From assembly GCA_905178155.1 (NCBI GenBank), contig CAJINV010000003.1:760784-824783 (forward strand): a DNA stretch of 64,000 bases. Reading direction: 5' to 3'. This document shows, one piece after another, positions 11,315-21,124 of this stretch (position 1 is the first letter of the stretch; the number at the start of each line of letters is the position of its first letter). Made by a program: the position numbers and the translations under genes. The notes below the pieces were generated by a model. The model was given only the letters and a program-made list of their open reading frames with translations. It was not told where the DNA came from and searched no databases. The stretch comes from Amoebophrya sp. A120. Taxonomy: Eukaryota; Sar; Dinophyceae; Syndiniales; Amoebophryaceae.

Positions 11315-14300
11315 ATGGATGACCTGGAGCTACCAGAGGACCCTGCGGGGACAACACGCATGGGTGCTGCCGCTACTTCTCCGGACGTGCTCCGACTCGC
11401 TGGTCCGCGCATGGTGGTGGCGTTTCCGCGTGCTAGCGGCGAGGATCTCCACATCGTCGTCGATGAGGTGCTTTGGGAGTCTTTGACCGTTGCGAAGGCA
11501 AAAACGCTCGTCGCGGAGGCGCTGACGGCCGAGAAGCCGGACTACGGACGGCTACCCGAGTCTCTGGTGTATTTCCTGCCGATTAATAGCGACGGGGGGG
11601 AGCACGAGCAAAGTGAAAGTGGCATGAAGCCGGCTGACAGTGATGGACAAGTGGAACGTCCGCTGGAGTCTTCCGATGTGTGCTCCACACATACTCGAGG
11701 TTGGGAAACAAGCAGCGACGATGCGTCCTCTGTGTGGCACTTCGAAATGGAGGAGCAACACATCAACCGAGATGGATGCCAAGAGCAAGGAGCACGTGAG
11801 GAAGACAAAAATGCTCCTCACAACCTGCTAAGAACAGATGATCAAGCAACAAAAGAGAACGATCAAAATGTCAGCACTACAAGCAAGGACCATAGAAAGA
11901 TATCTCAGGCCGCCAGGTCGTCCTCAGGGTCGGAATCGGACACTAATCGGGTTCTCACTCCAGAGGAAGAGGCCTGTAAGCTGTTGAGCGAATTCGTCAG
12001 CGACGATCCGATGGAGGAGCACAAACAATGGTTTGACCCGAAACAATTTTACGGTCTCTCGCCAGACAGATACTTCTGGGGCTCTGGCGTTGCGCCGATG
12101 TCGTTCGAAATATCAAATAGAAGACGACTTGATATGGACGATGCGTCCATGGGTGGGCAGCACTACAGAGTTCTAGCACAGCCGCGACGTAGACCTTCAT
12201 TTCCTGGGGTCCTGATCGATGAAGATCGGAACGACAGTGGAGGTCAACATGGTTGCGATGTTATTGAAGATGTGCCCAGCGCCAGGTCTTGGTTGAAACC
12301 CGAAGGCACTCCTCTCATCAAGGGCGCAACTCTTGATCTTCACAGTCGTGACCTCCATATAGCGTCTCTTCAACCGACGTCGGTACTAGAACATGGAACT
12401 ACGCACAACAACCCAGGAGACGATGAGGAAGCGTTTCTCTCTGGAGCAGAGAACGCGAGTTGCGCTGCCACATTAAACATCCATTCGGAGGATCACCTGA
12501 ACCTAATTTCCGTTGGTGGCTGCAGTTCAAGTGCGTTGCAGCTCGCACAGGGTCGTGAGGGAACATCGTTAATAACCAAAGGCGACACCGTGCTGCCCAG
12601 CTCAAGCAGCACTCTTGATTTGGGAAGTACAGGCGAGCGCGCCTTTCACGAACTGAGGGACGAGTTAGAAGGCAACAAACGAGCGCTGCCGGGACCTTTA
12701 CAGCGCGGAATAGGTCCTACACGTACCCAGCAGGATTTTTTCGCGGAAGAAAACTATTTCCAAGATGAAGCTGCCGGGCTTACTTTCCAAGAACGAGGCA
12801 TGGCACAGCACCAACGAAGACGGATGGAAAATAACGGCCTCCGCGGACGAGAGGATCACGAGGACTGTGTTGTTGAAGTGCGCAGCTGCCCCGCTAGTCC
12901 GACCGGGGTTGCGGTTTTTCCGAGATCAAGAAAAGATCACAAGCGGAAAATTGCAGGAAGTGCGGCCCTTGTAGAATCAAATAGCACAACTCAAATAGCT
13001 CAGCTGGACATCAGCGGTGGCAGTCTTCTGTCGCAGTCGCACGGTATCGGTACGACGTTTGGCAAGACGAAAAGCTACGCCAGCCTGGAAGATTTTAAAA
13101 ATGTCACGGCTGCGGTGACAGTGACAGATTCTTTTCGACATCAAAGCCCTCCTCCATACGAGGACTCCACTCGAACAGCAGGTACTACCTCTACCGCCCC
13201 CGACATCAAATTGACAAAGCAACGCCTTGTGCGATTTTTGGAGCGCGGGCAGAAGCGAGTGCGCGTCAACCTGATGATCATAGTTGCCAACGTTAGCGGT
13301 CAACTCGATCATGTTGCCCTTGTGGCCCAGCATCAGTCTGCAGTTGCTACACCTTCACGAGACGATGAATTTCTGTCGGGCGTCGCAACTGCTGGCAGCA
13401 GAAGTCAGCTGCATCAACATCTTGCTGCAAATGAGCAATATGGGACCACGTCACATTCACAGGGCCACACTAAAAATGTTGGCCATGCTTCACTTGCTTC
13501 GAAAACCCCGTCTCGTCGAGCATCGCCTGAGCGCGAGGCACAGCGGTTATTGTGGTTTTGTCTGCGGGAGGAAGCGACAAAGGACTCGCTGGCCGACTGT
13601 CGCAGTGTGGTTTACCACATGGGTCCGGAGCTGTTCGATTCCTCCCTCGACCTTTTCCACGAGCTGGTAGGGCGCTTCGAAGAAGAGTTACTTGGGTCGC
13701 CACGCGTCGCGCAGCTTTTCCACAACACTGAGGAGGACGAGGCAGCTAATAATATCTCTACAGATCCACCATCGATATTGCAGGCGGATGTAAATAATCG
13801 AGATGGGGACGAGGGGCTGCACAGCAGCGTAGTTCCTCCATCGGCGATTGATGTCCGGAAAGCCTTCACCTATCGCCCGCTGCGCTACACGCACGTGGTG
13901 AACATCTTCATAGCGCTGTTCGACGCCTGTCCGGTCAAAATGTCGTATGCAAGATACCAGCAGAAGTACTGCGACTTTTTTTCCAAATTTCAGTACTATT
14001 TCGGAAACCTCGAAGAGCATCAAGGCGACGAAGCCGGAGGTGCTGCAATTGCAATTGGAGGCGGTGCAGGCAACGACCATGTTGGCCAACATCATGAGCG
14101 CGGTGCGAATCAAGTACATGTACAATTGCGGGGTGCTGAAGCTCCGCAACAGCGAGAGCACGGTGAAGTAGAAGGAGCCCGCCGCCGCGTCGGTCGTCCT
14201 ATAGTGGCCGAAAATGTTGATCTCGAAGATGCCGACGCTGGGGATCATGCTCGCGCCGGCCGGTTTGGACAACATGCTGTAGTACGCGAACAGCAGATCA

Positions 14301-15319
14301 TACAGCCTGCGGTAGGAAATAATGGCGTGTTGCCTCCAATTCCACTAAACATGATACCCGGGCGCGTCGGCGCGGATCGGGGTGCGAATGCAGCTCCGCG
14401 TCAGCAACACGTGGTAAACCAGAACGCGAACGTGCTAACCAACATTGCGAACGAGAACTTTGCCAATGCCCGGGCGTACGTCGTGCGCTTGTTATCCCTG
14501 GGTTCCGCCTGCGGAGGAGGAGCAGTAGTCCCCTCGCCGGTTATACGCGGGAGCAGGAGCACAGCAGGTGGTGGTGGAGGTGGAGCGGCAATAATACACC
14601 AAAATATTATCATGCCCAGCTGGAGCACGCCGTTTTCCCACCAACTTGTTCCAAAGCGGCTTTTCGACTTCATCTTCAACAACCACGCCAAGTGCACGTC
14701 GGTGACGCATGCCAGCACAAACTTGCTGTACCTCGCGGTGGCACAGAGGGACAGCGCGCTTGTCGATCTGCTGCTGCACCACCCGCTTTTCACGCAGGAC
14801 TTGTTTGACCAGCCCAACCAGTGGTGCTGCGGGCACGTGCTGCACTTTGCGGCCAGCATCGGGGAGGTGGGGATCGCGCAGCAGCTGTTGGCGTCGCGGT
14901 TCATGACGCGCGCGCGGTTCCTGGGCGACAAGCAGGCCTCCACCCGGGGCAACATTCTGCGCTGCGCGCTCAGCTCGAAGAATCTGGCCATGGTGCGGCT
15001 GATCCTCGATCACCCCCTGACGGATTCCGAAGTGTTTTGCCAGCGACACATCCCCTACTACCGCAACCTGCTGTTCTACGCCGCCAGTCTGGGGGACGCG
15101 GAAATTTTCAGGACCATGGTGGAGTCCGAGTTCACCACCCTGGCACTGCTGCAGCAGGAAAATCGCTCCATGCACGGGACCCTGGTTGAATACGTCGCCA
15201 AGGCACGGGAAAACTCCGATCTGGGAGGACCCCAAGCGGCCGAGCTCGTGGAGAAACGAAAGAGACAGCTACAACATCGTGATAATATCCTCGTTGACGC
15301 AAAAAATTTTCCAGCATAG
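11315..15319 (+). CDS. Large disordered protein with C-terminal ankyrin-type repeats
   Basis: One uninterrupted 1334-aa frame starting at the first ATG. The N-terminus (about residues 20-90) is a compact hydrophobic/charged segment (MVVAFPRASGEDLHIVVDEV). Residues ~90-650 are Ser/Asp/Glu/Gln-rich and probably disordered. About 730-900 is more ordered (RLLWFCLREEATKDSLADC). Residues ~1110-1310 show ankyrin-like repeats: NLLYLAVAQRDSALVDLLL, HVLHFAASIGEVGIAQQLL, ILRCALSSKNLAMVRLIL, NLLFYAASLGDAEIFRTMV. The family role would be protein binding; the partner is unknown. Oddity: about residues 910-1010 read like an out-of-frame translation, while the opposite strand there reads like a membrane protein (see findings). 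No introner interrupts this gene. Confidence 0.75.
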   Translation: MDDLELPEDPAGTTRMGAAATSPDVLRLAGPRMVVAFPRASGEDLHIVVDEVLWESLTVAKAKTLVAEALTAEKPDYGRLPESLVYFLPINSDGGEHEQSESGMKPADSDGQVERPLESSDVCSTHTRGWETSSDDASSVWHFEMEEQHINRDGCQEQGAREEDKNAPHNLLRTDDQATKENDQNVSTTSKDHRKISQAARSSSGSESDTNRVLTPEEEACKLLSEFVSDDPMEEHKQWFDPKQFYGLSPDRYFWGSGVAPMSFEISNRRRLDMDDASMGGQHYRVLAQPRRRPSFPGVLIDEDRNDSGGQHGCDVIEDVPSARSWLKPEGTPLIKGATLDLHSRDLHIASLQPTSVLEHGTTHNNPGDDEEAFLSGAENASCAATLNIHSEDHLNLISVGGCSSSALQLAQGREGTSLITKGDTVLPSSSSTLDLGSTGERAFHELRDELEGNKRALPGPLQRGIGPTRTQQDFFAEENYFQDEAAGLTFQERGMAQHQRRRMENNGLRGREDHEDCVVEVRSCPASPTGVAVFPRSRKDHKRKIAGSAALVESNSTTQIAQLDISGGSLLSQSHGIGTTFGKTKSYASLEDFKNVTAAVTVTDSFRHQSPPPYEDSTRTAGTTSTAPDIKLTKQRLVRFLERGQKRVRVNLMIIVANVSGQLDHVALVAQHQSAVATPSRDDEFLSGVATAGSRSQLHQHLAANEQYGTTSHSQGHTKNVGHASLASKTPSRRASPEREAQRLLWFCLREEATKDSLADCRSVVYHMGPELFDSSLDLFHELVGRFEEELLGSPRVAQLFHNTEEDEAANNISTDPPSILQADVNNRDGDEGLHSSVVPPSAIDVRKAFTYRPLRYTHVVNIFIALFDACPVKMSYARYQQKYCDFFSKFQYYFGNLEEHQGDEAGGAAIAIGGGAGNDHVGQHHERGANQVHVQLRGAEAPQQREHGEVEGARRRVGRPIVAENVDLEDADAGDHARAGRFGQHAVVREQQIIQPAVGNNGVLPPIPLNMIPGRVGADRGANAAPRQQHVVNQNANVLTNIANENFANARAYVVRLLSLGSACGGGAVVPSPVIRGSRSTAGGGGGGAAIIHQNIIMPSWSTPFSHQLVPKRLFDFIFNNHAKCTSVTHASTNLLYLAVAQRDSALVDLLLHHPLFTQDLFDQPNQWCCGHVLHFAASIGEVGIAQQLLASRFMTRARFLGDKQASTRGNILRCALSSKNLAMVRLILDHPLTDSEVFCQRHIPYYRNLLFYAASLGDAEIFRTMVESEFTTLALLQQENRSMHGTLVEYVAKARENSDLGGPQAAELVEKRKRQLQHRDNILVDAKNFPA

Positions 15320-15489
15320 GGAAGTAAGAAACAGAAAGTAGAAAACTTCGACCCAGGCCACGGAGCCTCCATCGAGACACGACCTGTAATGTGCAACTAG
15401 TACCCAGTAATTTCTGCGGCCTGGAGACGTAGAAAGTCTTTTCATGAAACGCAACGGCGCAACATTCGCGATCTTGGAAGTGCATTGTG

Positions 15490-15567
15490 GTTGCCAGTGT
15501 GGTCGGTAAAAAATGAGAAACTTGTTCTTGTGACGCTGAAATGAAACAGATAAAGGATCACCCAAAA
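15490..15567 (+). repeat. ~75-bp direct repeat, copy 1
   Basis: Shares gttgccagtgt, aaaatgagaaac, gttcttgtgacgctgaaatg and aaggatcacccaaaa in the same order with 15771-15845, with a few substitutions and small indels. Confidence 0.9.
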
Positions 15568-15770
15568 TGTTCGTTGCTTTGCTGAGTGTCAAAGGCGAAG
15601 AGCCTCCCAAATTCAATAGCAGTTTTCGACGAGCTACGTCTATGTAAACAAAGTATAATCGTTCAAACAAGCAGCGCTGTAAGCGCGACAAATTGTTTAT
15701 AGCAATTGCATTTCAACAACAGTACCCGAACACGACCATGATCATACGAGCGAGCAGAAGACAGAAGACG

Positions 15771-15845
15771 GTTGCCAGTGTCGGTAGAAAATGAGAAACG
15801 TGTTCTTGTGACGCTGAAATGAAACAGAGCAAGGATCACCCAAAA
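15771..15845 (+). repeat. ~75-bp direct repeat, copy 2
   Basis: Diverged copy of 15490-15567, about 280 bp downstream in the same orientation. Confidence 0.9.
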
Positions 15846-16551
15846 AACCTCAACTGAAGACAAATACTCTTCACCTAGCTACCACGATCTCCAAATGTAA
15901 GTTGTAGGCTCCTCGAGGCTCGCTTTATGTATTCGGATTCAGTTTAATATGAAAAAGAATTATTTGCATTGCTACATTGCGGTCTTGATGGCGGCGCTTT
16001 GACGCAAAATGTCGCTGAGTAGCTGAAAAATCGTCCTAGTGAAATCCAGGATGACCAAAATGTTTATACAGTTTGAACAGTGCACCGGGCTTCTATCATA
16101 CCTAATGCTACTTTTCTTTACTTTGTGCATCAACATCACGTAGACTTGAACTCTCAACAAAATAAACCTGACAACTTTGTTTTCCAAAAATTAATCGTGA
16201 CCACGGTGCCAAGAAGCAACGCTATAACATTTCTCATCCTTAACCTTAACCTTAGCGCGCATCTTTACATTCTGGCGCTTAGTAGAAGTACAAAGATCCT
16301 CATCCTTCTTTATTTCCTTTTCCTCCGTACTAACCAGCATTATTTTGGTCGAAGGAGGTCCTGCACCTGTTGAATTTTAACCTGTAGATATTGTGGCAAG
16401 TAGAGGAACTTAACACCACTACAGCCAGCTACGGCAACAACGATAAACCGCACACCACTACAACGCCAGATTCGTTTATTTGAGCCAAGACCTGGCAGGC
16501 TACCACATCGGTTTATTTTTATTTATCGCAGTTCGTATAATTGTCTTGAAG

Positions 16552-19500
16552 ATGACCAGAAAGAACTACACTCTAAGCTGCTGGTCGCCAGGGCTGGTGG
16601 CCCGCACTATGTTCGTCTTCACGATCGAAGTTTTGAGTGTCCTAAGCGTTCTATCTTCGCGTGCGGCGCCGGCCCTCTCGAGTGCTGGAGCGGCGTCGAA
16701 GTCGAGCCATGTTGAGGTGCCGCAGATAAAGAACGTGTACTTCTACAAAACGAAGCTGGAAGAATACGAGGAGGGCGCGCAGCTAATCGAAAAGCTCAAG
16801 ACTCTCGACATGGCGCTCCATCTTTCGCCGTTTCGGTACCGCACCGGCATTCAGCAGAAAAAAGACGGTCGTGCAAAGTCGCAGAACGAAAAGTGGTACG
16901 CTTCCCGCGCAAATGGTTGCTATCGTTACATCTGGAAAGCGCAAACCGTTACAGTGCTGCCCGCTGACGCTGCGGAAGGTGGAGGTACTACGCCAACCAG
17001 TGTCGTGGTCACGCTGTGGTTTCTTGTGGAGCTCTTGTTGGATGGGCACCACTACGACCACATCACCGGCAGCGCGGAAAGGCGCTGGAAACTGGCGCTA
17101 CCCCAGGCACTTACGGAAGTCCTTGAAATGCAACAGCAGGAGCCCCAGTCGCTGAAGGGTCTTGCGCTTGCAATTCGCGAAGTCAGTGGGTTTACTCTGT
17201 TTGACGGGCAGGAGCAGGTGGCGCGCCAGGTAGCACCAGAGCAACCGACAAGCAGTGCTGGCAAGCACCGCGAAGACCAGAAGCACCGAAGCAAACAAGG
17301 TGAACAAGCGATGCTCTCGCGGTCGTGGCACCGCCAGAATCCGGTCATCCAGGAAAATGAGGTCCAGATTCTCAGCCGGCACTTGGCTATTGAGGCGGAC
17401 CGTGCGTTTCAAGAAGCTGCTATGGGACCAGAGGCAACAGGGGCGGGCTTGGGCGCCGTGTCGCAAAGCGACATACCTTTACGCGACCGCATCACCTTCA
17501 TCAGTGGCCCCCCTGGAAGCGGCAAGAGTGTGCAGCTGCTTGCGCTCTTGTTGAAAATCCAGGCAGAAGTACCGAAGGCCGTGGGCGAGGGCGGGGTGGT
17601 GCTGCAATATCACACTCAGAGCGAGAGGCTCCGGAACGACGTCACGAAGCGGCTGCGGCAGCACTACGCTGTAGCAGCCGACGAACCTGCCTCGTCGGGC
17701 GGCTCGTCTGACAATGAGCAGAAGGTAGACAGAACAACATCGAGAGAAGCCATGCTACCCCAAGCTACCGGAATCTCAGTACAAGCCGGGCCGCTGAAAT
17801 TGTCGGAGTTATCAACGGAGCAGAAGAAGCAACTACTTGCGGCGGTGGAGCAACAGCCTCTCCACGGACGCTACTTGGGCGCGGAGGAATACAGGAAAAA
17901 TTGGGGGAGCGAGGGCCTCCTGGATTTGTATCAGATGGCCGCCGCCATCTGTTCTGATCTCGACCTCTTCATCGCGCAAGGCGGGCTCCGCAATCAGAAA
18001 GAGTGCAGAGAGCGCATCAAGACTCGCTTCTCTCGGAAGATTAACGACATGGCTGCGCATCTCGGTGGCGACTTCGCCTCGCATGTGGCAGGCGCATTTC
18101 TTTCTTGGGCCGCAGACTCTGCACAATTGATAGCGGACACACCAGGTCCCTTTACAAAATGGGAGAATGACTACGAAAATGAGTTCGCGTCGAAGCTCAG
18201 ATTCATTGGTGGCTCCAAAAAAGCTGGAAAAATCAGCCGGGGTTACCTGGCGGTGGACGAAGCGCAGAACCTGTCGCCGATGGCCCTGGCGTTCTACCTA
18301 AAGCTGGCCAAGAAAAGCCCCAGAATCCACCTCGTTTTCGCGTTCGACAGGAATCAGCAGCTTCTGGGCGGTTTGAACGACAAGCGCCGGTTCGTGAGGG
18401 GGCTGGTGGATGCCGCAGAGGATCCCGCTGCGAGAGGCGGCGCGCCGCAAATTCGGGAAACAGCGCTTCCGGAAATCTGGCGCTCACCGCCACGCCTCGT
18501 GCCGGTTCTTCAGCGAATTGCCAACCTGCGCGAGGAAGCTTTGACGCGTTCCGGCGGTGCGGGCCAAAGCAGAAAGGAGGAGCTTCGTAGTGCGTACAAA
18601 GAGCGCGAACAAGCCGAGGATGGGGGCAGTGCGGACGGCGAAGGCGCTGTGGTGGTGGCGCTCAAGTTGAACAAGGGGACCTCCAGTTTTGCCGAAATCA
18701 GAAACCAGTTTGAAGATGCCGCGGTCGTGAAGCCGGCCGACAGTGGCGGCATCTGGATCGCGCACCGCCGCGGAAGGGGCACACTGGCGCGGACTATTCG
18801 GCAGAACAAGAGGAGAACCACGACGCGCCAGAAAACGGAGATTGTGAAAAGCAACAGGGGGCGGCCGGTAAGAAAAGCAGCAAAGAGGCGGAAGACGCCG
18901 GCCTTGCCGACAAGCAACAGCAAGAACGCCCTGCTGCGTTTTGTTAGCAGCGCGCCCCCGCAGGCCGGCTCCAGCAGTATTGAGGTTGACACACTCGACA
19001 GTATGCCCTGGGTTTATCTCGATGAAGACAGGGCGAAAGCGTGGGACAGCGATGCGACCAGCCTCTCGGCCCTGCAGGCACAAGGCCAAGAGTGGCCCGT
19101 CGTCGTTGTCGCGGACCCACATGAATTCCTGAGTGGTCGTGGTGCCGACCCGGTCGCGGTGCGCCGGCGTGTGGACGGTCTCGCCAAGCTTTTTGTCGCA
19201 ATTTCACGGGCGACAGCGCGTTCTCATATTGACGAAAGACGCGGACCGCCTGCGGAAAGCTCTCTCCGTGGGGCCGCACTTCGCGGTAGCGACCGGGGCT
19301 GCGCAGCTCAGAGAGATTTTGAAGAAGGCCCGGCGCAGCGCCCGCACTTGGGTAAGTTCCTTCGCCGAGTATTTGGCCAACGAGCAAACGCAGGAGCAGG
19401 CAAAAGCCAGCTTTGTGAAGCACCTATTCGAAGGCGAAGGTGGCCGCGCAAAGGAGCGCCCCGCGCATTGGGACAGGAAGTTCCGCGCGCTTGGCGACAG

Positions 19501-21124
19501 GTCTCTTGACTGCATTGCCGCGAGGATGCTGCGTGACAAAGCTCTTTGGCATTCACAGGAGGCCGCGCGGTCGCAAGAGGCCGCGTGGAAGGTGTTTCGC
19601 GATTTAGTAGCCGAGCAGGACGAGGTAAAGCGCCGAGAAGACGAATCCTGGTCCTGGATTGCGGAAGCGGGGGAGGCGGCAGACTTTGTCGGGCTGCAGC
19701 GTGATGAGACTTTCAAGCAGAGCAACCTGGCGAGCGAGGAGCATGATGGCGAAGGTGATGGGGTCGTCCGGCCTGATCTTGCATCCGGGCCACCCGGCGG
19801 GCAAGGTCCTGGCGGCGGAAACACGGGCGACGAGGCGGGCGCGCATCGTGAAACGGCGCCTGGGAATTTCCTGCCAGGGCAAATGGTCCTTGTTTACGGG
19901 CTCAAATCAAGACCGGAGCTCAATGGCAAAGAAGGGCGCTTGGAGACCTTCCTACCCAAACAAGGGCGGTGGCAGGTACGCCTAAGCTCCGCAGCTACGG
20001 GGCAGGCGCCGATACTGTTAAAGCCCGAAAACATAAGAGCGAAGTTCCGGTTGCCAGGGCAAAGAGTCCGCATCTCTGGGCTCGTATCAAAACCGGAGCT
20101 CAATGGCGAAGAAGGGCGCTTGGGAGATGTGCGTCTAACCTCTTCCGGAGAACGGCGGTGGGAGGTGCGTATAACCCCCGCAGCTAGGGGGCAGGGGCTG
20201 GTACTAAGGCCCGAAAACATAAGCGTGGTGTCTGTTTCCGATCCGGAAGTTCCAGCGGCGCACGCGCACTGCACGTGGGTGCGTGAGTTTTTCGCTCAGG
20301 CGCTAGAGCTTCAGAAAACTTGGAGCGGGACCAAGAAAGAGTTGAAGGCGGAAAACGTCGAACGCATTCTTTTTCTCCTCGAGCTTGTTTTCCGCCTCCT
20401 CATAGAAGCGCATCAGGCCGATGGCTACGTTACGTTCGACTACGAGACGGCGCCTTTGCAGCCACGGACCGGAGTAGACAGGCCAAAGAGAAAGAGAAAG
20501 TGCTTCCCTCGAGCGGCACACGCTCCGAATGAAACTGGCGGGGATATAGAGCTGCGGAGCGAGCAAGCGAGGAAAAAAGCAAAGGAAAGGGGGTGCCAAA
20601 CCTGTGCTGTTAAAGATAGCATGCAGCAACGGTATACGCAGCAGTACGATGGTTCGACCCTCGATGGTGACATGGCGTCCCGGGTAGGTGATTTGAAAAT
20701 AGCAACGCAAGCTGCGCTTCGAAAATGGAGGAAAAGCGGGGAGCACGACCCAGATGATATAGACGAGTTGCTACGGGAGTATGTTGCTGAAGAATTTCAG
20801 CGACTTCGCGAGATTGCGATTTTGGAAATGGCGCACCTGAACGACCCTCGTCACTCCGAAGCCTACCCGCTGGGGGCCTCGGGGCCCATACAAGCGGTTC
20901 GCCTCTTCGATCTTGAAGGTTCTCCAGAGCTGAATGGGAAGAAAGGGCTCTTGGGGAGCCTCAAGGCACAAAAAGGGCAGTGGGTGGTGGAATGGATTTC
21001 CGAACACGGTCGTAAGTTCGAAGAATTGGCCCAGCCCAAGAATATCAAAATCTGCGGAGCCGCCGGGCCTGCTGAGAATGAACCCGAAACTCCGGACGTT
21101 GGGCTTGGAAGAGGCATCATCTAA
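16552..21124 (+). CDS. SF1-like P-loop helicase/ATPase with PELNG repeats, +1 frameshift
   Basis: Two frames belong to one gene: 16552 to about 19215, then +1 to 21124. Dropping one base (best at G19216) gives 1523 aa. First ATG in frame is 16552; the N-terminus has a hydrophobic stretch (MFVFTIEVLSVLSVLSS), a possible signal or anchor. Walker A is GPPGSGKS (residues ~319-326) and Walker B VDEAQNL (~568). Late motifs resemble UvrD-type C-terminal helicase motifs: QGQEWPVVVV (~844) and VAISRAT just before the shift, continuing RVLILTKDADRLRKAL after it. The second part has two adjacent SH3-like repeats, SRPELNGKEGRL...LKPENI and SKPELNGEEGRL...LRPENI (about 19870-20225), and a third (GSPELNGKKGLL, ~20920). 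Such repeats occur in algal and protist proteins. Role: probably ATP-driven nucleic-acid remodelling (inference). The shift could be an assembly error, a disabling mutation or programmed. Confidence 0.8.

Larger units (their letters stand above)
15320..16551. other. Intergenic stretch with a local duplication
   Basis: No gene supported. Contains two diverged copies of a ~75-bp sequence (15490-15567 and 15771-15845), then AT-rich DNA that probably includes the promoter and 5' UTR of the helicase-like gene. Confidence 0.55.

Noticed and set aside
14492-15235. 247-codon minus-strand frame opposite the ankyrin repeats
   Set aside because: Composition is typical of a shadow frame, and the plus strand shows periodic ankyrin motifs.
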